From JBCBXA01 sp039816825 (GTDB lineage Bacteria; Pseudomonadota; Alphaproteobacteria; Rhizobiales; Rhizobiaceae), in the NCBI GenBank assembly GCA_039816825.1, contig JBCBXA010000002.1, positions 31,170 to 95,169 on the forward strand: a stretch of 64,000 bases of DNA. Reading direction: 5' to 3'. Below, piece after piece: positions 27,002-35,599 of this stretch (position 1 is its first letter; each line of letters begins with the position of its first letter). The position numbers and the translations under genes are program-made. The notes beneath the pieces were generated by a model, which saw only the letters and a program-made list of their open reading frames with translations, made no database searches and had not been told where the DNA came from.

Positions 27002-28638
27002 GTGTGGGCCTCGCCCATGGGGTCGGGTGTTGCAACATCGACGGGGACGAGACCGGGCGCGGCGTCCAGCTCAGCGGCCTTGCCCTGCTCGATGCCGGCC
27101 ATCATCAATCCGATCTCTCCTTCCGGCGTCTCGGGCGTACATTCACCGACAATCTTGCCCGCAAACATGACAAGAACCCTGTCAGCGAGGGCGCGGATCT
27201 CGTCCAGCTCCACTGAAACGAGCAAGACTGCCTTGCCCGCATCGCGCATGGCGATGATGCGCTTGTGGATGAATTCGATCGCTCCAACGTCGACGCCGCG
27301 TGTCGGCTGGCCGATGATCAACACCTTGGGATCGCGCTCCATCTCCCGCGCAAGCACGATTTTCTGCTGGTTGCCGCCGGAGAAATTGGCTGTCTTCAGC
27401 TTCGGGTTTGGCGGGCGGATATCATACTGCTCAATCTTGGCCTCTGCCTCTCGACGGATCGCTGCCATATCAAGGAACGCGCCATTCACGTAGGTATCGT
27501 CCGTCTGGTAGCCGAGAATGGCGTTTTCGCGCTCCTCAAACGGCAGGACCAGACCCATGTGATGGCGGTCTTCCGGCACGTGTGCCAACCCCCGTTCGCG
27601 AACCTCCTGCGGATCCGGCGTTGCAGATTGATCCAGAGCTTCTCCGTCCAGCATGACGTCACCGGATGTCGGTTTGGTGATGCCGGAAATGGCCTTGAGA
27701 AGCTCAGACTGTCCATTGCCGGCCACGCCCGCAATGCCCACAATCTCGCCAGCGCGAATGTCGAAGGAGACGTTATCCACCATGGTGACGCCGCGCTTGT
27801 CCTTAACGGTCAGGTTGTGCACTTGGAGACGAACGTCGGTAGGCGTTGCCGCTTCCTTTTCCACTTGCAGCAGAACCCTGCGACCGACCATCAGTTCGGC
27901 CAACTCTTCGACGGATGTGTCGGCTGTGGTGCGTGTGGCCACCATCTCGCCGCGGCGCATGACGGACACTTCATCCGTGATGGCCATGATTTCCCGCAGC
28001 TTGTGGGTGATCAGGAGAATGGTTTTGCCCTGCGCCTTGAGCTGCTCAAGAATGCGGAACAGATGATCGGCCTCCGCTGGCGTAAGAACACCGGTAGGCT
28101 CATCGAGAATGAGGATTTCCGCGCCGCGAAACAGCGCTTTCAGGATTTCGACGCGCTGCTGGAGCCCGACGGGAAGGTCTTGGATGACACTGTCCGGGTT
28201 CACGTCGAGGGCGTACTCGCTCTCCAGACGTTTGAGCTCTGCCCGAGCGGCAGAGATGCCTTTACTCAGGAGTGCCCCACCCTCAGCGCCGAGCATAACG
28301 TTCTCAAGCACGGTAAAGTTGTCGACCAGCATGAAGTGCTGGTGGACCATGCCAATACCAAGATCGATGGCAGCGTCCGAGCTTTTGATTTGCACCGGGC
28401 GGCCATCCACTTCGATGCTGCCACTGTCGGCTTGGTAAAAGCCGTACAGAATGCTCATCAAAGTTGACTTGCCGGCGCCGTTCTCGCCGATAATGCCGTG
28501 AATTGTGCCCTTCTTGACAACCAGATCGATGTCCTTGTTGGCCTGAACCGGGCCGAAGCTCTTGGACACGCCGTTCAAGGAAATGGAAGGCGGCAGACCC
28601 TGCAGGTCCGCTGCGGTCATAGTGGGCTTTTCATGCAT
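26998..28638 (-). CDS. Nucleoside-type ABC transporter ATP-binding protein (two domains)
   Basis: The 546-residue protein has two fused ABC domains, as in simple-sugar and BMP-family importers (RbsA/NupA-like). Domain 1 has GENGAGKST and LPVGLQQRVEILKAL with ILILDEPTGVL. Domain 2 has the degenerate P-loop GVAGNGQSEL with NFSGGNQQKIVLARE and LIIGQPTRGVD. A weak second Walker A is normal for this family. The ATG at 28638 was kept; an ATG at 28620 is possible. A hairpin lies between it and the upstream binding-protein gene. Confidence 0.9.
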   Translation of the reverse strand: MHEKPTMTAADLQGLPPSISLNGVSKSFGPVQANKDIDLVVKKGTIHGIIGENGAGKSTLMSILYGFYQADSGSIEVDGRPVQIKSSDAAIDLGIGMVHQHFMLVDNFTVLENVMLGAEGGALLSKGISAARAELKRLESEYALDVNPDSVIQDLPVGLQQRVEILKALFRGAEILILDEPTGVLTPAEADHLFRILEQLKAQGKTILLITHKLREIMAITDEVSVMRRGEMVATRTTADTSVEELAELMVGRRVLLQVEKEAATPTDVRLQVHNLTVKDKRGVTMVDNVSFDIRAGEIVGIAGVAGNGQSELLKAISGITKPTSGDVMLDGEALDQSATPDPQEVRERGLAHVPEDRHHMGLVLPFEERENAILGYQTDDTYVNGAFLDMAAIRREAEAKIEQYDIRPPNPKLKTANFSGGNQQKIVLAREMERDPKVLIIGQPTRGVDVGAIEFIHKRIIAMRDAGKAVLLVSVELDEIRALADRVLVMFAGKIVGECTPETPEGEIGLMMAGIEQGKAAELDAAPGLVPVDVATPDPMGEAHT

Positions 28639-28688
28639 GGGGAAAGCGCCTGCGCAAAATACACTGGATCTGATCAGTCATTGATCGG

Positions 28689-28714
28689 GGCCGCCCGCCC
28701 GAAGGCGAGCGGCC
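28689..28714 (-). terminator. Stable hairpin between the binding-protein and ATPase genes
   Basis: An 11-position stem (one mismatch) pairs GGCCGC-CGCC arms around a 4-base loop, without a T-run. Such hairpins after a binding-protein gene usually protect or partly terminate the transcript so that the binding protein is made in excess. Function here is inferred. Confidence 0.45.
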
Positions 28715-28734
28715 ATGTTCCTGAATGCCGGAGC

Positions 28735-29730
28735 TTAGCCAGCTGGGCAGGAATCGTCCGACGTGTAGTCGTGAACCATGATCTCACCGGAGATGATGGC
28801 AGCCTGAGCTTCTTCGACGGCGGCCTTAATATCGGCGGAGACAAGCTCTGCATTGTTCTCATCAAGGGCAAAGCCAACGCCTTCTTCAGCGAGACCAAGC
28901 ACCTTGATGCCAGCTTCAACGCCATCGCCCATACCGGCCTTCATGCCATCATAGACCGCAACATCGACGCGCTTGAGCATGGATGTCAGGACGGAGCCCG
29001 GATGCAGATAGTTCTGGTTTGAGTCCACACCGATGCCGAGCTTGCCCGCATCAGCGACCGCCTGCAGAACGCCAAGGCCTGTGCCGCCGGCTGCGTGATA
29101 GACAACGTCAGCGCCACGGTCCATCTGGCTGGTGGCGAGCTCGCCGCCCTTCACAGGGTTGTTCCATGCTTCACCGGTTGTGCCAGTCATGTTCTGCAGC
29201 ACTTCAGCGTCCGGGTTCACCGACTTCACGCCCTGCACGTAGCCACAGGCGAACTTGCGGATCAGTGGAATGTCCATGCCACCCACAAAACCGACGGTGC
29301 CGGTTTCAGAGGCTTTCGCAGCCATCACACCAACAAGGTAAGAGCCTTCATGCTCCTTGAAGATGACGGACTGAACATTGTCCATATCCGGGATAAAGCC
29401 GTCGATGATGATGAAGTCAGTGTCCGGGAAGTCGGTAGCGACTGCCTTCATGGCTTCGGTGAAGGAGAAGGAGATGCCGAAAACCGGGCTGTGGCCGCGC
29501 TCAGCGAAGCGACGCAGGGCCTGCTCGCGCTGTGAAGACTGCTGGATTTCGAACTCGGCATAGTCGGTGCCGGTTTCCGCCTTGAAGCGCTCAGCACCGT
29601 TATAGGCAGCCTCGTTGAACGACTTGTCGAACTTGCCACCAAGATCGAAGACAACCGCCGGACCTTCAGCCAAGGCAGTCGTGACCATAAGCCCCATAGC
29701 GGCGATGGTGCCCGTGATAAGCTTTCTCAT
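28735..29730 (-). CDS. BMP-family ABC transporter substrate-binding protein
   Basis: The 331-residue periplasmic protein starts with a Sec signal peptide cleaved near ALAEG. It lacks the lipobox seen in Gram-positive BmpA/Med proteins. Family landmarks are VFDLGGKFDKSFNEAAYNGAE, GTVGFVGGMDIPLI, the ligand-pocket segment VYHAAGGTGLG and GVDSNQNYLHPG. Members bind nucleosides. The ATG at 29730 has AGGGA 6 bases upstream. It heads the operon that runs to deoA, which strongly suggests (deoxy)nucleoside import. Confidence 0.9.
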   Translation of the reverse strand: MRKLITGTIAAMGLMVTTALAEGPAVVFDLGGKFDKSFNEAAYNGAERFKAETGTDYAEFEIQQSSQREQALRRFAERGHSPVFGISFSFTEAMKAVATDFPDTDFIIIDGFIPDMDNVQSVIFKEHEGSYLVGVMAAKASETGTVGFVGGMDIPLIRKFACGYVQGVKSVNPDAEVLQNMTGTTGEAWNNPVKGGELATSQMDRGADVVYHAAGGTGLGVLQAVADAGKLGIGVDSNQNYLHPGSVLTSMLKRVDVAVYDGMKAGMGDGVEAGIKVLGLAEEGVGFALDENNAELVSADIKAAVEEAQAAIISGEIMVHDYTSDDSCPAG

Positions 29731-30066
29731 ATTACATCCCTGTTTTGACGCGCACCGATCGGCACGCGGGGTTTGTTTTGCAGCCGCCTTCAGGAAGCTG
29801 GTTGAACGGAAAGACATCAGCGCAGCTATGCCGCAGCCCCATGTCTCCGCCTGAGCCAAGCATGGCACGGCCCCGCGCCTCTTGGAAGCCCGCTTAAACA
29901 TCGTGCAGTGCTTGTTTGTTGCACAACCGCAAGCGCTTTGAAAAAAGCGGCGCCAGCAGGTCGTCACCCGCAATTCTATCGGCTCAGACGCTTCCAAACA
30001 CCTCAGACCTCCGCTAACGGTGCGCTCAGGCCGACGCCAACCCCTGACAGAACGGACAATCTGCAT
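29731..30066. other. Divergent intergenic region bmp // mgsA
   Basis: This 336-bp gap should contain the promoter of the nucleoside operon (minus) and of mgsA (plus). No coding sequence is convincing. A palindromic core CAAGCGCTTTG at 29930-29940 and the near-palindrome GTTGCACAAC just before it (29919-29928) are possible operator sequences. I could not fix a -35/-10 pair. Confidence 0.55.
29930..29940. promoter_or_regulatory. Possible LacI-type operator core
   Basis: CAAGCGCTTTG contains the 8-bp palindrome AAGCGCTT with a central CG, the form favoured by many LacI-family repressors. It lies 200 bp upstream of the nucleoside operon's first gene. Evidence is weak. Confidence 0.2.
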
Positions 30067-30471
30067 ATGGCGCAAAAACCGTGCATCGCGCTGGTCGCAC
30101 ATGACGCCAAAAAGGACGATCTGGTCGCTTTCGCCAGCCGGCAGGCCGAGACTTTGGGCCGTTTTGAGCTCGTGGCGACCGGCACGACGGGCGGCCGGAT
30201 TGCGCAAGCGGTTCCAGAGCTTTCTGTTGAGCGGCTCAAGTCCGGGCCGCTCGGCGGCGACCAGCAGATCGGTGCCATGATCGCAAATGGTGACATTGAG
30301 GCGCTCATTTTCCTGGTCGACCCTTTGTCGCCCATGCCCCACGACGTAGACGTGAAAGCGCTGATGCGGCTGGCACTTGTCTACAACATTCCCATGGCGC
30401 TGAACCTCGCCACGGCTGAACTCCTGATCTCCACCGACCGAGTTTCGGTGGCACCCACCCCACGCGCCTGA
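30067..30471 (+). CDS. mgsA: Methylglyoxal synthase
   Basis: The 134-residue enzyme converts dihydroxyacetone phosphate to methylglyoxal and phosphate, a bypass of lower glycolysis. Characteristic segments are ALVAHDAKKDDLVAFA, TGTTGGRI, KSGPLGGDQQIGAMIA with the catalytic Asp, and DPLSPMPHDVDVKALMRLA. Length is slightly under the E. coli enzyme. The ATG at 30067 fits the conserved N-terminus. It precedes glk by 32 bp, so the two may share a transcript linked to sugar-phosphate overflow. Confidence 0.92.
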   Translation: MAQKPCIALVAHDAKKDDLVAFASRQAETLGRFELVATGTTGGRIAQAVPELSVERLKSGPLGGDQQIGAMIANGDIEALIFLVDPLSPMPHDVDVKALMRLALVYNIPMALNLATAELLISTDRVSVAPTPRA

Positions 30472-30503
30472 CGGCTGCGCCTTGAGACGGTAGAACCTAT
30501 TTC

Positions 30504-31547
30504 ATGTCGATTGAAACAGACCTCACAGATCCGACCAGCTTCACCTATCCCGTCCTCATCGGCGATATCGGCGGCACCAATGCGCGGTTTGCGCTGGTTG
30601 TGGACAGCCACGCCGCACCCCGACATTTCGACCCGGTGCGCACGGCGGACTATGAAACCATCGGCGAAGCCATTGATGCCGGTGTTTTGAATAAGACATC
30701 GCTCATTCCGCGCACCGCCATTCTGGCTGTGGCGGGTCCGGTGGACGGCGACGAGATCGATCTGACAAATGCGCATTGGGTCATCAAACCCAAACAGTTG
30801 GCCCGCGAGTTTGGACTCGAGGAGGTCATCATCCTCAACGACTTTGAGGCACAGGCGCTGGCACTGTCCGCTCTCAAGGATGAGGAAATCGAACCGCTGA
30901 CGGACAATGAGGCTGACCCTGTCGGACCAAAGGTCATTCTCGGGCCAGGGACCGGTCTTGGCGTTGCAGCGCTGGTCAACGCTAAGGGTGTCTGGCTACC
31001 CATCCCGGGCGAAGGCGGCCATATCGACCTCGCGCCGGTGAGCGAGCGCGACAAGGAATACTGGCCCTATCTCGAAACCGTCGAGGGCCGGGTGTCGGCA
31101 GAGCAAGTCGTTTGCGGCGACGGGCTGATCAATCTCTACAACGCCCTTTGCAAAGCAGACGGTGTTACGCCGAAGTTCTCTCAGCCCTCGGAGATTTCAG
31201 ACGCCGCCATCAAGGAAGTAGACGCGCTGGCCGACGAGACGCTCGACATCTTTGCCGAACATCTGGGGCGGGTTGCTGGCAATCTCGCGCTAGTGTTCAT
31301 CGCCACGGGGGGCGTCTACCTCACCGGCGGTATCAGCCAGAAGATCATTGAGGTGCTGCGCAACGGAAAGCTCATGGCGGCTTTTCGTGACAAGGCGCCC
31401 CACAGTGCCATGATGACCGAACTGCCGGTGTCCGTGGTGATGCACCCGCTGGCACCGATGCTCGGCCTTGCGGCCTATGCCCATGCTCCGGTTCGGTTTG
31501 GCATGAAGACCGCCCATCGGCGATGGCTGCATTCGGATGCGCAATAG
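30504..31547 (+). CDS. glk: Glucokinase
   Basis: The 347-residue enzyme phosphorylates glucose with ATP. The phosphate-1 motif IGDIGGTNARFAL, the sugar motif LNDFEAQALAL, GPGTGLGVAAL and the segment GEGGHIDLAP identify the bacterial Glk (ROK-unrelated) family. A C-terminal TGGVYLTGGIS segment is the adenosine-binding region. The 3' end overlaps the earliest possible start of the next gene by 11 bp. Confidence 0.93.
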   Translation: MSIETDLTDPTSFTYPVLIGDIGGTNARFALVVDSHAAPRHFDPVRTADYETIGEAIDAGVLNKTSLIPRTAILAVAGPVDGDEIDLTNAHWVIKPKQLAREFGLEEVIILNDFEAQALALSALKDEEIEPLTDNEADPVGPKVILGPGTGLGVAALVNAKGVWLPIPGEGGHIDLAPVSERDKEYWPYLETVEGRVSAEQVVCGDGLINLYNALCKADGVTPKFSQPSEISDAAIKEVDALADETLDIFAEHLGRVAGNLALVFIATGGVYLTGGISQKIIEVLRNGKLMAAFRDKAPHSAMMTELPVSVVMHPLAPMLGLAAYAHAPVRFGMKTAHRRWLHSDAQ

Positions 31548-33426
31548 CGGCCATATCCGGGTTGGTCAGTCGGCACAGGCTCAGCTAAGACAAAGCATGG
31601 CTTCGGTGGGACATAGCGGCACGCACGCGCAGGAGGCGATGGCTGAGGGCGGGTTTCGCGTATTCCGCAGGATCATAGGCGCCAACTTCCGGCTGCAACC
31701 ACGGGTTTATGGGGTTGCAATTATCTGTCTGATCATCGTGGGCGCATCGAGCGGGCTGTTGGCCTGGATGGTGCAGGACATCGTCAATGAAGTGCTGCTG
31801 GCCACCGACACCAGCCTTCTGTTCTGGGTCGCCGGCGGGTTTGTTGCGGCCTACATCACGCGGGGTGTGGCAGGGTTCCTGGCAAAGGTGGCTCTGGGCC
31901 GGATCGGCAACTCCATCGTCGCGACCTATCAGAGCCGGGTCTACAATCACCTGCTGACGCTCGGGCTCGACTATTTTGGGCAATCGCGCTCCGGCTATCT
32001 GGTCGGCGAAATCAATGAGAACATAAACTCGATGCGGCAGATGATTGTCGCAGTGCTCTCGGGCATCACTCGGGAAACGGTCACGGTGATCGGGCTGTTC
32101 GCCGTCATGATCGCTCTTGAGCCCCAGCTGACCACTATTGCGGTCATCGTGGTGATCGTAGGCGGCCTTTCAACGCGCACCCTGATCCGGCGAATGAAGA
32201 AGCAGACGGTCACGCTTACAGACGCCGTGGCGAGGGTGGCTTCCCGGTTTCAGGAAACCGTTTCATCGATGGATATCGTCAAGGCGTTCACACTCGAAGA
32301 GCGCTTTAAGGCGCGGGCAAGTGATGAAATCACCGCAGCTGAGAAGGCAGCCAATGCTGCTGTTCGCACTGACGCAGCCACCGGCCCCGTCATCGAAACA
32401 CTCGCTGGCCTGTCGGTCGGTGGCCTGCTGATTTATATGGGGCTGCGCGCAGCTGGCGGCGATGTCGATCCGGGCAGTTTTTTCGCGTTTCTGACCGCCT
32501 TGATCATGCTCTATGACCCAGTGAAACGGCTGCTTTCGATGCGCGTATGGTTTGAACGTGTCGTCACCAACGCCCGCATGATTGAAAGCATTCTGCGCAC
32601 ACCACCACGCCAGAGCGACCGACCCGATGCCAAGGCATTGAGGCCCCGGCAGGGACGAGTTGAATTCAACAAGGTGTCGTTCGGCTATGACACTGGGCTG
32701 CCGGTGGTGGAGAATATCGACCTCGTTGCCGAGCCCGGCAAGATCACGGCGCTTGTTGGGGCGTCGGGCAGCGGCAAGAGCACGCTCTATGCGCTGCTTC
32801 TCCGGTTCTACGATCCCAGTTCAGGCAGCATTGAGATCGATGGGCAGGATATCGCCGCCGTCACATCAGACAGCCTGAGAGATGCCATCGCCTATGTGTC
32901 TCAATCGGCCGTGCTGTTTGAAGGCAGCGTGGCTGACAATATTGCCTTTGGTGCCAAGACCGCCAGCAGAGAGCAGATCGAAGATGCCGCAAAGGCAGCT
33001 TACGCCCACGATTTCATAACCGCCCTGCCAGCGGGGTATGACACGCCCTTGGGCGAGCGCGGAGCCAACCTGTCCGGTGGTCAGCGGCAACGCATCTCAA
33101 TTGCGCGCGCTATCCTGCGGGACGCACCAATCCTGCTGCTTGATGAGGCGACATCGGCCCTCGACAATGAAAGCGAGGCCAAAGTGCAGGTCGCGATCGA
33201 CGCGCTCGCCGGCACCCGTACAACGATCGTCATTGCCCATCGTCTTTCGACCATCCGCAGCGCGGACTGCATCTATGTCATGGCCGGAGGACGGATTGTC
33301 GAAAGCGGCCAGCACGGCCAATTGATGATTGCCGGCGGCGCATATGCGCAGTTTCAGAACACGCAGTTGGAAAACGCCGTGACCACACCGGACCAGCCAG
33401 AGCAGAAAGAGGATTTGCGCGCATGA
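31537..33426 (+). CDS. MsbA-like ABC exporter (fused membrane and ATPase domains)
   Basis: The product, up to 629 residues, has a six-span ABC exporter membrane domain (about residues 50-350) followed by one ATPase domain. Walker A is GASGSGKST, the signature LSGGQRQRISIARAIL and Walker B ILLLDEATSALD, then the switch His in IVIAHRLST. Close alphaproteobacterial relatives are called lipid A/multidrug exporters. The start is uncertain: 31537 overlaps glk, and later ATGs at 31597 or 31639 (close behind AGGAGG) would drop a non-conserved leader. dapB overlaps its stop by ATGA. Confidence 0.87.
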   Translation: MRNSGHIRVGQSAQAQLRQSMASVGHSGTHAQEAMAEGGFRVFRRIIGANFRLQPRVYGVAIICLIIVGASSGLLAWMVQDIVNEVLLATDTSLLFWVAGGFVAAYITRGVAGFLAKVALGRIGNSIVATYQSRVYNHLLTLGLDYFGQSRSGYLVGEINENINSMRQMIVAVLSGITRETVTVIGLFAVMIALEPQLTTIAVIVVIVGGLSTRTLIRRMKKQTVTLTDAVARVASRFQETVSSMDIVKAFTLEERFKARASDEITAAEKAANAAVRTDAATGPVIETLAGLSVGGLLIYMGLRAAGGDVDPGSFFAFLTALIMLYDPVKRLLSMRVWFERVVTNARMIESILRTPPRQSDRPDAKALRPRQGRVEFNKVSFGYDTGLPVVENIDLVAEPGKITALVGASGSGKSTLYALLLRFYDPSSGSIEIDGQDIAAVTSDSLRDAIAYVSQSAVLFEGSVADNIAFGAKTASREQIEDAAKAAYAHDFITALPAGYDTPLGERGANLSGGQRQRISIARAILRDAPILLLDEATSALDNESEAKVQVAIDALAGTRTTIVIAHRLSTIRSADCIYVMAGGRIVESGQHGQLMIAGGAYAQFQNTQLENAVTTPDQPEQKEDLRA

Positions 33427-34247
33427 AGCTCGTCGTAACCGGAGCCGGAGGCCGCATGGGCCAGGCGCTCATTCGCGCGATTGCCAACACGAATGGCGCG
33501 GAGCTGAGTGGGGCGATTGACCGCGAAGGGTCACCCACCATCGGAAAGGATGCGGGATCCATAGCCGGACTTGAGCCGCTTGATGTGGCCGTGACCGACG
33601 ATCCACTGCCCGCCTTTGCCGCCGCAGACGGTGTGATCGACTTCACGCTTCCCGAAGCCACGCTCTTCTATGCCGAACTGTCAGCCCAGGCCCGGATTGT
33701 CCATGTGATCGGCACCACTGGCTGCTCAGTGGAAGATGAAGCCCGGATCGACGCTGCCAGCCGCCATGCGCGCATCGTCAAGAGCGGCAATATGAGCCTT
33801 GGCGTAAACCTGCTTGCAGGCCTGGTTGAGAAAGCTGCGGCGGCTCTGGGGCCGGAGGCGTTCGACATTGAGGTGCTTGAGATGCATCACAAACACAAGG
33901 TGGACGCCCCGTCCGGAACCGCACTTCTGCTGGGTGAAGCCGCTGCTGATGGCAGGGGCATATCGCTGGCCGATCAATCGGTGCGGGTGCGCGACGGGCA
34001 CACCGGCCCGCGCCCAGAGGGCACCATTGGCTTTGCGACGCTGCGGGGAGGGTCTGTCACCGGCGATCACTCTGTCATCTTCGCCGGTGAGCGGGAACGG
34101 ATCACGCTTTCTCACCATGCAGAAGACCGTACGATTTTTGCGCAAGGGGCCGTCCGCGCCGCCCTTTGGGCTTTCGACAAAAAACCGGGCCGCTATTCCA
34201 TGATGGATGTGCTCGGCCTCACAGATGATCAATCAGGCGATCAATAG
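33423..34247 (+). CDS. dapB: 4-hydroxy-tetrahydrodipicolinate reductase
   Basis: The 274-residue enzyme reduces HTPA in the diaminopimelate/lysine pathway. The nucleotide loop VTGAGGRMGQALI, the segment VIGTTG, the catalytic His-His-Lys motif EMHHKHKVDAPSGTA and the C-terminal HHAEDRTIFAQGAVRAA are intact. The ATGA overlap with the exporter gene sets the start. It is followed 9 bp later by gpmA. Confidence 0.95.
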   Translation: MKLVVTGAGGRMGQALIRAIANTNGAELSGAIDREGSPTIGKDAGSIAGLEPLDVAVTDDPLPAFAAADGVIDFTLPEATLFYAELSAQARIVHVIGTTGCSVEDEARIDAASRHARIVKSGNMSLGVNLLAGLVEKAAAALGPEAFDIEVLEMHHKHKVDAPSGTALLLGEAAADGRGISLADQSVRVRDGHTGPRPEGTIGFATLRGGSVTGDHSVIFAGERERITLSHHAEDRTIFAQGAVRAALWAFDKKPGRYSMMDVLGLTDDQSGDQ

Positions 34248-34256
34248 GAAACACAT

Positions 34257-34892
34257 ATGTCTGGAACTCTCGTCCTCGTCCGCCACGGCCAGTCTGAGTG
34301 GAACCTCAAAAATCTCTTCACCGGCTGGAAGGATCCGGACCTCACGGAGAAAGGTGAGTTGGAAGCGCAGGAAGCCGGCAAAGCTCTGGCCGAGCGTGGA
34401 ATGGCTGTTGATGTGTGCTTCACAAGCATGCAGACGCGGGCGCAACGCACCGCGCAATTCATCCTCGACGGCGTGGGTCAAAGCGATCTGGAGACCATAA
34501 GGGACCAGGCGATCAATGAACGCGACTATGGTGATCTGGCGGGCCTCAACAAGGATGACGCGCGGGAAAAGTGGGGCGAAGAGCAGGTGCACATCTGGCG
34601 CCGCAGCTACGACGTCCCGCCACCCGGCGGCGAGAGCCTCAAGGACACCGGCGCACGGGTCTGGCCCTATTACATGACGCAGATACTGCCCCGCGTGCTG
34701 CGCGGCGAAACGGTTCTGGTCGCCGCCCACGGCAACTCCTTGCGCTCCGTTCTGATGGTGCTGGAAGGCCACGACGAAGACAGCATCGTTAAACGCGAGA
34801 TCGCCACGGGCGTCCCGATGATTTTCAAGCTCAACGCCGACAGCACGGTGTCGAGCAAGGAAGTGCTGGGCGACGAGAACAAGGCCCATTGA
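34257..34892 (+). CDS. gpmA: 2,3-bisphosphoglycerate-dependent phosphoglycerate mutase
   Basis: The 211-residue cofactor-dependent mutase interconverts 3- and 2-phosphoglycerate. It has the phospho-His motif LVLVRHGQSEWN at the N-terminus, the segment NERDYGDLAGLNKDDAREKWG, and the second active-site His in VAAHGNSLRS. It is shorter than the E. coli form, as is usual in Rhizobiales. AGGA lies 7 bases before the ATG. The LysE-family gene begins one base after its stop. Confidence 0.94.
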   Translation: MSGTLVLVRHGQSEWNLKNLFTGWKDPDLTEKGELEAQEAGKALAERGMAVDVCFTSMQTRAQRTAQFILDGVGQSDLETIRDQAINERDYGDLAGLNKDDAREKWGEEQVHIWRRSYDVPPPGGESLKDTGARVWPYYMTQILPRVLRGETVLVAAHGNSLRSVLMVLEGHDEDSIVKREIATGVPMIFKLNADSTVSSKEVLGDENKAH

Positions 34893-34893
34893 G

Positions 34894-35535
34894 ATGAGTT
34901 GGTCCGCCGAGATAGCTGACGCATGGCCTCATATCCTTGTGGCATGGGGAGCGCTGACGGTTGCCGCAATTTCACCGGGTCCAACAGCCTCGGCGATTAT
35001 GGGCATCTCCATGCACCGAGGTCGCGCGGCGGGTCTTCTGTTCACCACCGGTTGCATGACCGGGGCGCTGACTTGAGCGACGCTGGCGGGGCTAGGCCTC
35101 TCGGCATGGCTCACAAGCTTCGCCTACGGCATCGTTGCCCTCAAAATCTTGGGCGGGCTTTATCTGGCATGGATGGCGTTAAAGGCATTCCGAGCCGCAA
35201 CGACCCCGGACCATGGCCACATCGGAAAACCCAGTGATGCGCACGGACGACAGCTCTACCTGCGGGGGCTGGCGCTCCATCTCACCAATCCCAAAGCCAT
35301 ATTGGGCTGGGCAGCCGTGATCACCCTTTCGCAAACCGATGGCGGCTCGATACCGGTGCTCGTGTTCACCCTGGCGGCCTGCATGGCCACCACAATCGTC
35401 ATTCACTTCTCCTACGCCCTGGCATTCGCCACGAAACCGGCCATGGCGGCGTATCGAAGGGCGAGGCGCTGGATCGAAGGTGTGCTGGCTGGCATGTTCG
35501 GTTTTGCCAGCTACAAGTTGCTCACGAGCACATAG
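34894..35535 (+). pseudogene. LysE/RhtB-family exporter interrupted by an in-frame TGA
   Basis: A single frame of 213 codons encodes a LysE-family amino-acid exporter except for a TGA at 35074-35076. Before it stands ISPGPTASAIMGISMHRGRAAGLLF (seen in two parts) and TTGCMTGALT. After it the frame continues with ATLAGLGLSAWL, ILGGLYLAWMALKAFR and HLTNPKAILGW, all typical family segments. Relatives often have Trp at this place, so TGG to TGA is the likely change. TGA is a normal stop elsewhere in the window. The rest is intact, so the mutation is recent or a base-call error. Confidence 0.85.
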
Positions 35536-35599
35536 CAAGACGCTCTGGGGTCGGCGAAAGCTTCACACGCCTGTCACCTAAGGCGCAGATGGAAGCATC

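Noticed and set aside
27265..28467. Plus-strand open frame of 400 codons opposite the ABC ATPase
   Set aside because: Antisense to a clear two-domain ATPase, with no motif of its own.
35074..35076. Selenocysteine or TGA-to-Trp recoding in the LysE-family gene
   Set aside because: Many intact genes here end in TGA, no selenocysteine element is visible, and the family does not use selenocysteine.
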